Positions 57,832-64,000 of a stretch of 64,000 bases of DNA are shown here, one piece after another. Positions within the stretch are counted from its first letter, which is position 1. Each line of letters opens with the position of its first letter. The DNA comes from Chalara sp. BL73 (lineage: Eukaryota; Ascomycota; Leotiomycetes; Helotiales): positions 80,424 through 144,423 of the forward strand of contig CAKJVC010000197.1 of NCBI GenBank assembly GCA_918026815.1, given 5' to 3'. The translations under genes and the position numbers were made by a program. A model generated the notes under the pieces. The model was not told the origin of the DNA and did not search any database. It saw nothing but the letters and a program-made list of their open reading frames with translations.

Positions 57832-60154
57832 TTTTTGGTATCTTGATGAGAAGTTGAGAGGTTTGGGTAGAGCAGTAGAAGGAAGAAGAAGATGAGGAGT
57901 TTGCTGCGGAGAGCTGGTGCTTTGAAACGGCTGTGGAAAATGTGGGGTGCGGATGTACCGAGGCACACGCTGGAAAGAATCGCCGTGCCGATGGTTTTGG
58001 CGGTAATGCTTACGTGTACGGGGAACAATAGAATGCTGAACGCCTTTGTTCCTTTCGTTCTTTTGGATGGCGTTCTTAATATAATTCGGCGTCTTTTATC
58101 TGGGTTGGTATTAACTAGTGCTATTCATATCTTGATTAAAGATCTTCAAAAGAGCAGAAGCGCCCACTCACCATTAAACTAACCCACAGCACTTTACCGC
58201 GATGCTCACGAGAGAAGTCGGGCTACACTTTGCTCCGCCTTAATCATAATATGGCCATTTTCACAAGTTGCGATCCATACAAACAGGGTTTACTGAGTAA
58301 AAATATGACATCCATGGTTGTTGGAAGAGATTATTGGAAGACTGATATAGGAGTTCTTGACATCCATACTTGGCAAAGCTTGAAGAGCAAGAAATATAGT
58401 TCTTTTACCTCCCGGTGTCCGCTCTCCTGCTCTATTCAGGTAGAAATCCATGTTATAAGCGATATTAAGCAGTTACACACATAAGTAGTACGACAAGCCG
58501 TGTTGTGAGCCAAGAAGAATATCTTCCCCCGCCAGATATCTCATGCACTTTACACGGATCTTTGTAGCAAGTAATTTTGGAATCAATTACTTCCATATTA
58601 TAGACAGCGGGGAGAGCAAGCTTCAAAACCAGGATCGCAACCTACGGACATTGGTATTAGGGTAAGTGACCAGCAGAGCTGATATATGGATGCCCGAGCT
58701 CGGCAGACACAAATGGAATAGTCCTCATAGTTTGAGCGCAATGGACACGGGCATCTTTTGTCAGTGCCTTGGATAGATTGCCCCGCTGTCCCACAATCTT
58801 GTAAAGAAGGAATACTCATTTCTGGGTAAACAATTCCAATCAAAATATCGGCCACGTTTCATGATAATCCAGTGCCCAAAACAACAGAATCTGGGTGCTA
58901 ATCATGTGTATCTGTGACTGGCCAGTTTCCAGGCGAGTCAGAAATGAAGGAGTGCTTCTTAGTTTCCGTCAGCGGTAGGCCGAGATAAATGCATCGAACC
59001 GTTATATCTGGTGCGAGCAGCCTCGAGTCCAAGATGAAGTCGAATGTGGTCGGGCCAAAAAAGACAGCTGGAAACAGAAAGATAATTCGCTTCAAGAAAT
59101 AATTGCGCAATGTGATAGGCAGGTGCTTTTGTAGCAACGCAAAATTGGTCCATGGTTAAGCATGGCATTACAGGGTTTCTTTGCTTTGTTTTTTCCCTTT
59201 TGAATGTATTGATCGAATTGTTGTTGTTGTTGTTATTATTATTATTATTATTGTTTTGTCGTTGATAAAATCATGTTACACGGATGATGAGGATCTGCTA
59301 TGACAGCGACGCCACCATATTGAGAATGCAACGGAGCTAACCCCAGCACAGGCGCCAAGTCGATAGGAGCCTTTTCTCCACCACAAATTGGCTTTATTTC
59401 CGTCTACAGGAGTTCAGGGAGAGTTCAAGGGCCAGACGGGTGATGCGCATCGGAGGGGAGAATGGCTGATACACTAAATTTGGCGCCACGGAATGAATCC
59501 AGGCCGATCTGGTCAGCACTCAATTTTCACGTCCAACCCCACTCCCATCCGATACGAACTTACTAACTATAACTATAATAACACCGTGTTACAGTGCAGT
59601 GTGGTGCAGCGTGGTAAATGAAATATCGATATCGTCGGCCAAGGCACAGTATTTGTACTACCTCCCCTCAAAGAAAAGGGATAGCATGCCCTATCTGCCA
59701 TCCCATCATATCATGGAATCAATCTTCCCGCCCATGCTCAACCACTTCCCCTTCGCGGCTCGTCTTTAATTTCTCTTTCGCCCGTGTGTTTCTCGTCTAG
59801 CTGAGCGCTATCGAACGCGTTCCTGCACACCCGCCAGCTGTGCTAAATCCGACTAGAAAGTATTGGCACGCCTTTTTTTTTACGAGCTTCGGTTGCAGCT
59901 GCTGCCTCAATTCTGCAACACACCCAGCGCCGGTTCAGGTTCAACACTGCAACACTTTTGCTCCCCTTTCTTGGTCTTCTTGGTCCGGCCTGCCCGTCCG
60001 CACAAGTGCAGAACCACGGAACCACAATAATACACTCGCACATACTGTACGCCCACACTTGACTTTCCCATCCTTGGTGCCATGGACGACGCTTCAACAC
60101 TAGCAGATCCGCCCACACTCAATTTGGTCCTCCATCAACCTGCCCTCCTTCTTC
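57832..60154. other. Long gene-free interval
   Basis: About 2.3 kb between divergent genes. It contains a TTG/TTA microsatellite (about 59218-59253) and a pyrimidine-rich region before the GH128 gene. Open frames up to ~96 codons lack domain or codon support. A small unrecognised gene cannot be excluded. Confidence 0.5.
59218..59253. repeat. TTG/TTA trinucleotide microsatellite
   Basis: Five to six TTG units run directly into about six TTA units. A simple-sequence tract outside coding sequence. Confidence 0.9.
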
Positions 60155-61337
60155 TTGCTCTTCCTCTTCTTCCTCCTCTTCCATCAGCCGTTCCCGTCTT
60201 TCGCCCATAGACATCCAACTTCATGCCCTCACTTGTCCTTGCATCCGCACATCCCATCCCTTCTTAAACGCACTGGGCTTGCCACTAAGGATTGCACAAC
60301 CACGGAGAATATCTTTTCCCAACAAACCTTCCAGAGGACGCACCAGCTCTCGTCAAACCCTCGAACCTGCATTAATCCCGCACTTTCCGTCGCATCTTGT
60401 CCCCCGCTATGCATCTTCTCTTCCATCCTGCTGGCAGCAGCAGCTCTGCTTTCCTCAACATGCGCCCAAAACTTCACAAGCTCCGATAAGCGAGGGTTAG
60501 TGTTTGTTCCATCAGACAAACATCCCGAGGATAACAAGATATGGTTGACGGGTGATCTGACGTGGTACTACAACTATCAGGTAACGCCTTCCGCGGCCTA
60601 CTCCAGCCAGTCTCAGGAGGAGTTCGAGTTTGTGCCTATGTTATGGGGCTCATCATCCTCGTCGTTTTCCGCCCAGGTACAGACTCTGATCAGGAACGGG
60701 AGGAACATCAGCCATGTATTGGCATTCAATGAACCGGATGGCACATCTAGCACGGGGGGTTCCAACATAAAACCCGAGGATGCCGCGACAACTTGGATCA
60801 ATGAGATTGAACCTCTCCGAAAGTTGGGAATCAGAGCCGGCGCTCCAGCGGTGACCGGCAGTCCCGGAGGCTTCACTTGGCTAGCCGATTTCTTCTCGAG
60901 CTGTACTGCCAAAGGGACTAACTGCACGGTGGATTTCATCCCGGTCCATTGGTATGGGAATTTTGAAGGACTCGCCAGTCATATTGGCCAGGTGTCTGGA
61001 ACGTATGCTATCCCTTTCATGAATTGGTTCAGAAGCTAACATCACAAATAGGTATCCAAATACCTCGATCTGGATCACCGAATATGCTCTGAATGACCAG
61101 TCATTGGCTGACACGCAATATTTCTTCAAGACGTCTGCAGAATACTTTGACCGTATCAGTTATATTGAGCGATATTCATACTTTGGCTCATTCCGATCCG
61201 ACGTCTCGAACGTCGGACCAAACGCTGCCATGTTGACGCAGAAGGGACTATTGACCGATATTGGATCATGGTACCTGGGGGCACTGCGACGAATAACATT
61301 CCATCGAAAGGTGCGACAAGTCGATCGAGCATAAGCA
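60155..61337 (+). CDS. GH128-family secreted glycoside hydrolase (Asl1-like), possibly frameshifted near the end
   Basis: Probable cell-wall beta-glucan hydrolase. Exons are up to 61002 and from 61052. The mature part starts around NFTSSDKRGLVFVPSDKHPEDN. Blocks LTWYYNYQV, FEFVPMLWG, HVLAFNEPDG (acid/base Glu) and IWITEYALND (nucleophile Glu), plus FIPVHWYGNFEGL, match GH128. A hydrophobic stretch before NFTSS (IFSSILLAAAALLSSTCA) looks like the true signal peptide but has no ATG just upstream in frame. The only in-frame ATG is at 60155, so the 5' end is uncertain and an upstream exon is possible. In this frame the protein ends soon after GSWYLG. Another frame offers a GPI-type tail (see findings). 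Confidence 0.82.
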
Positions 61338-61390
61338 CAGAAGTACTACTATTATTGGCGACTGCTGTGGTGTCTTTTCTTATGATCTAA

Positions 61391-62710
61391 CATTGCCGCC
61401 GCAGTGCCTCGCAATGTCTTATTTCTTTTGCGCGGTTATTTCTCGGGTATGATCTACCATCTAATGGATAGCGTGGGGCATAGGACATTTTGAGATGTGC
61501 ATATGGGGCAGCATTTCAGGCGTTCTAGATGGGAGGGTATACATAAGGGATAGAAATGCCTGGCGCATCGGTTAGAAAGGCGACATGGTGTTTACAGGGC
61601 GTATGGTTAATGCTCATTGCGTTGCGCAGGAAGCATGAAATAGCCAGATAACATAGCTTTAATGTATTAATAGCAAAAGGCACCTTGAGCAAAGCCGTCT
61701 CGTCCATGGTTTTCGGTGAAATGAGCATCACCAAAAATCAAAGATTGCATTAGGTGTTGCGCAAACCCGCCCTAGTCTTCCACTATCAGCGCTCGATCAA
61801 TGGAGTCGATGATATTCTCGATAATTCACAGGCAAGGTGAGGAGAAAACTTCAGTTTCGATCCTCATCATCCTATCAATCCCTTCAACGCACTCGAAAAG
61901 CAAAAATCACGCCACAACCGCCCGTGTCTAAATTCGAATCCAACTCTATATAACGTATTTAGAGGATGCAACGAAACACAATTAGTATTGCGGCTCGAAG
62001 CCCCGAATCCCCGATCTTCACAATCGTGAACTCGAATTCTTGAGAAAGGATGGCTGAATTACGAACATCGTATCAGCTTTCAGCCCTACCTGACCACCAA
62101 CGAAACCACCCCTGAGGAAAATTCTCGCTTAAGCTGGCACCCCGAGCAACCAAAATCCCATAATCTCGGCATAGCCTCCACCCAATATCCGGGTATCACA
62201 TTCTGTGTAACCCCAGTTCGTTTTTCAAGCCTGCGGGCTGCATCTCCCATCCAATCCTTTGTCCATGAGGGGTTGGGAGGGGGTCAACTCAAACGGTTGC
62301 TAGAAGCAGGAGGGAAGGGAAAGGGGGAAGGGGCGGCGTGGAGAGATTGGTGGCTAAAGTCTGACTGTATCTACTGTTGTGTTTAATGAATAGAAAAGCC
62401 TGTCTACAGTAGCATGCCTCTGATGGCGCAAGGTATGTGCGCCGCGGTTGTGCATGCTAGAGGGAAAATAGTACTTATATAAACGGATCTACCGTCTTGG
62501 GTGCGGTCGCTTGGTAAAGGCTTGTATGGTCAACTTTGGGCACAATAGCTCAATAGGCTCCTGCATACCATCAGTCTGGCAAAAACATCGTCGTCAGCGC
62601 AGCGGGTTGCTTTCTCCGTATCCTGTGTTCGGGGTTCATTTTTGCTGAGCCCACGTATCCGCGTGAAGGATTTTTCTCGGAGAAGAGTGAAGCTGCCCCG
62701 TCTGGAAACC
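61391..62710. other. Gene-free interval
   Basis: About 1.3 kb after the glucanase gene. A G/A-rich stretch lies near 62270-62335. Nothing coding was recognised. Confidence 0.5.
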
Positions 62711-63161
62711 ATGGGCTGTACGTCGTCCACCCTCGTGTTCACACCCGCCCGAACCTCATTCCCAGGCTCCTCGTCCAGTTCCCGTGGTGGCGCCAGCGCC
62801 TCATGCGGAGTCTGCGCTTGCGCCGCCAGTGGCTCCTCACGCAGAAGCGCAAGGCGACGCGCTGAAATCGAAGGAGGAGAAGGACCCGAAGAAGAAGGCT
62901 ATCGCGGCTGGGGTGAAGATGTTTAAGAAGTATAAGGAGTCGAAGAAGGGTCATGGGTCCGGTCATGGTTCGCATGGTGGGCATGGTGGTGGGCATGGGC
63001 ATGGTGGGCACGGGGAACATGAAGAACATGAGGAACATGGTGAAGAAGAACATGGCGAGGAAGAACATGCAGAGGAAGGAGGCGAGGGTGGGAGTGAGAG
63101 TTCTAGCAGCAGCGAGGAGGAAGAGGAGGAAGATGGTGGTGGTGGTGGTGGGGAGGAGTAG
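62711..63161 (+). CDS. Small His/Gly/Glu-rich protein
   Basis: Proposed exons are 62711-62717 and 62779-63161 (61-nt intron, GTACGT donor, CCAG acceptor), giving 129 residues. Without the intron the frame opens only at non-ATG codons. The N-terminal third is Pro/Ala-rich (PVVAPAPHAESALAPPVAPH). A lysine-rich segment, KSKEEKDPKKKAIAAGVKMFKKYKESKKG, may form an amphipathic helix. A Gly-His repeat region, a His-Glu region and a pure acidic end (SSSSSEEEEEEDGGGGGGEE) follow. I do not recognise the family. The clustered His and acidic residues could bind metal ions or nucleic-acid-binding partners, but no function is claimed. The start and the 7-nt first exon are tentative. Confidence 0.5.
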
Positions 63162-63443
63162 GAGATCGATGAGAAAAGAATTGAAATGGAAAAGCTTGGA
63201 TTGGCGAGTAAAGTGTCCGGCAAGTAAAATACAAGATCGGTGATGTATGCGATCGGAAGAAGCAAGCGAATGAAGAATACCATAATGTTTATTTGAAATT
63301 TCAATGAGCGTAGGGGACAGTTAAGGATGATGGCTGATCTTCCTTTTGAAATTAGGGCGTATGATTCGTAGGACATGGCAAGGAGGTTCTTCGTACAGCG
63401 TCCAGTATCTTCTTTGACTTACCTTTTCCCTAGACAACTTTTG

Positions 63444-64000
63444 TTACATATCCCAAATCTCTTCCCACCGTTTATAGTCTCCTTCTATTGGACCATTCAA
63501 TCTGCCAAACCTAGCTGGTTTACCCGTGTGCGCTTCTGGGAGGCAAATCCACTCGCGAACAGATCCTGGGATCTCCTCCTTTACGTGGCTGATACAAACT
63601 AAGGCTTGACTTTCCTGCAGGCCGTGAATTGTTACTGCTCCATTTCTCGAGACCTCCGACTTGACAATGTTTCGAGAGGATGGCGAGGCGAACTGCCTCG
63701 TCTCACCGTGTGCGAGGAACAAAAGACATCGGTCTCTAACTCTGTCATCCATGCCGCCGAAAGCCTCGTCTAGTATTATAAGATCTGGCTGCTTGATGAT
63801 AGCTCGGAGGAATAGAGCAACTCTCTGAGATGAAAATGGCAAGCCGCCAAAGAGGACCTCGTCAGCCCAAGCCGTATGAGATGCTGAGGCTTCCCCACCA
63901 GGCTGGGAAGCAGGCTTCAAGTCTTGCTGAAACCATCGAAGACAAGCGTCTATACGTGCATTAGCAACGTCATCTAATCTCGGCACTCCTCTGAAAGTAT
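63444..64000 (-). CDS. ABC-type ATPase, C-terminal part (gene continues past window)
   Basis: Partial gene open to the right edge. The visible 185 residues cover the second half of a nucleotide-binding domain. They show a degenerate signature LPFSSQRVALFLRAIIKQP, Walker B LIILDEAFGGMDD and a switch-like His in LVCISHVKEE. No membrane segment is present in this part. It resembles soluble ABC ATPases such as yeast YDR061W and bacterial ModF. The Ser-Ser-Gln signature (instead of LSGGQ) and the Ala after DE deserve checking with the full protein. The end reads RWEEIWDM. Function is unknown. Confidence 0.8.
   Translation of the reverse strand, partial: TFRGVPRLDDVANARIDACLRWFQQDLKPASQPGGEASASHTAWADEVLFGGLPFSSQRVALFLRAIIKQPDLIILDEAFGGMDDRVRDRCLLFLAHGETRQFASPSSRNIVKSEVSRNGAVTIHGLQESQALVCISHVKEEIPGSVREWICLPEAHTGKPARFGRLNGPIEGDYKRWEEIWDM

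Noticed and set aside
57832..57966. Upstream in-frame ATG of thiolase as the true start
   Set aside because: It would put 45 residues ahead of the PTS2 motif, which must be near the N terminus.

Overview
The window is nuclear DNA of a filamentous ascomycete (Pezizomycotina). The evidence is the intron style and the gene set. Introns are mostly 45-70 nt, with GTRNGT donors, CTRAC-like branch points and YAG acceptors. The genes include Mdv1, LacA-type GH35, a CorA-like transporter with a long N-terminal region, a hybrid histidine kinase, SAT4-type rhodopsin-domain and UstYa (DUF3328) proteins. A leotiomycete is my guess for the class, but the sequence alone does not prove it. No rRNA, clear tRNA, CRISPR array or intact transposon was seen.

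Layout. (1) 0.5-6.8 kb holds four compact housekeeping genes: GMP synthase, BCP1, chorismate mutase and the mitochondrial fission WD40 protein Mdv1. (2) 7.5-21.1 kb is an accessory island: an MFS transporter, a UbiA prenyltransferase, a SAM methyltransferase, a cytochrome P450, a rhodopsin-domain membrane protein, an alpha/beta hydrolase, a small secreted repeat-peptide precursor and two UstYa-family proteins with HxxHC motifs. (3) 21.5-31.5 kb is housekeeping: prolyl-tRNA synthetase, CCT1, the Rieske protein, She9/Mdm33 and a HAD phosphatase. (4) 32.8-46 kb holds secreted beta-galactosidase, mitochondrial uS12, a GT15 mannosyltransferase, Pat1 and an aldo/keto reductase. (5) 46-64 kb holds a CorA-like transporter, a hybrid histidine kinase, peroxisomal thiolase, a GH128 glucanase-like protein, a His/Glu-rich small protein and the 3' part of an ABC ATPase gene.

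The most interesting system is at 18.1-21.1 kb. An 82-residue precursor has a signal peptide and three 20-residue repeats, and lies beside two UstYa-like proteins. UstYa proteins are the hallmark of fungal ribosomal cyclic peptides (dikaritins: ustiloxin, phomopsin, asperipin, victorin). The precursor is unusual because it lacks the Lys-Arg Kex2 sites of known dikaritin precursors. Each repeat instead ends Asn-Arg and the next begins with X-Ala dipeptides, as in the Ste13-trimmed spacer of yeast alpha-factor. The third copy ends exactly at the shared Asn. Together these suggest three 15-residue peptides. The methyltransferase, P450, hydrolase, prenyltransferase and MFS pump nearby are plausible tailoring and export partners, but their membership is inference.

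Gene models were built by hand from splice signals, reading frame and family conservation. Exon coordinates are given where the phases close. Starts or splice sites that remain uncertain are flagged.
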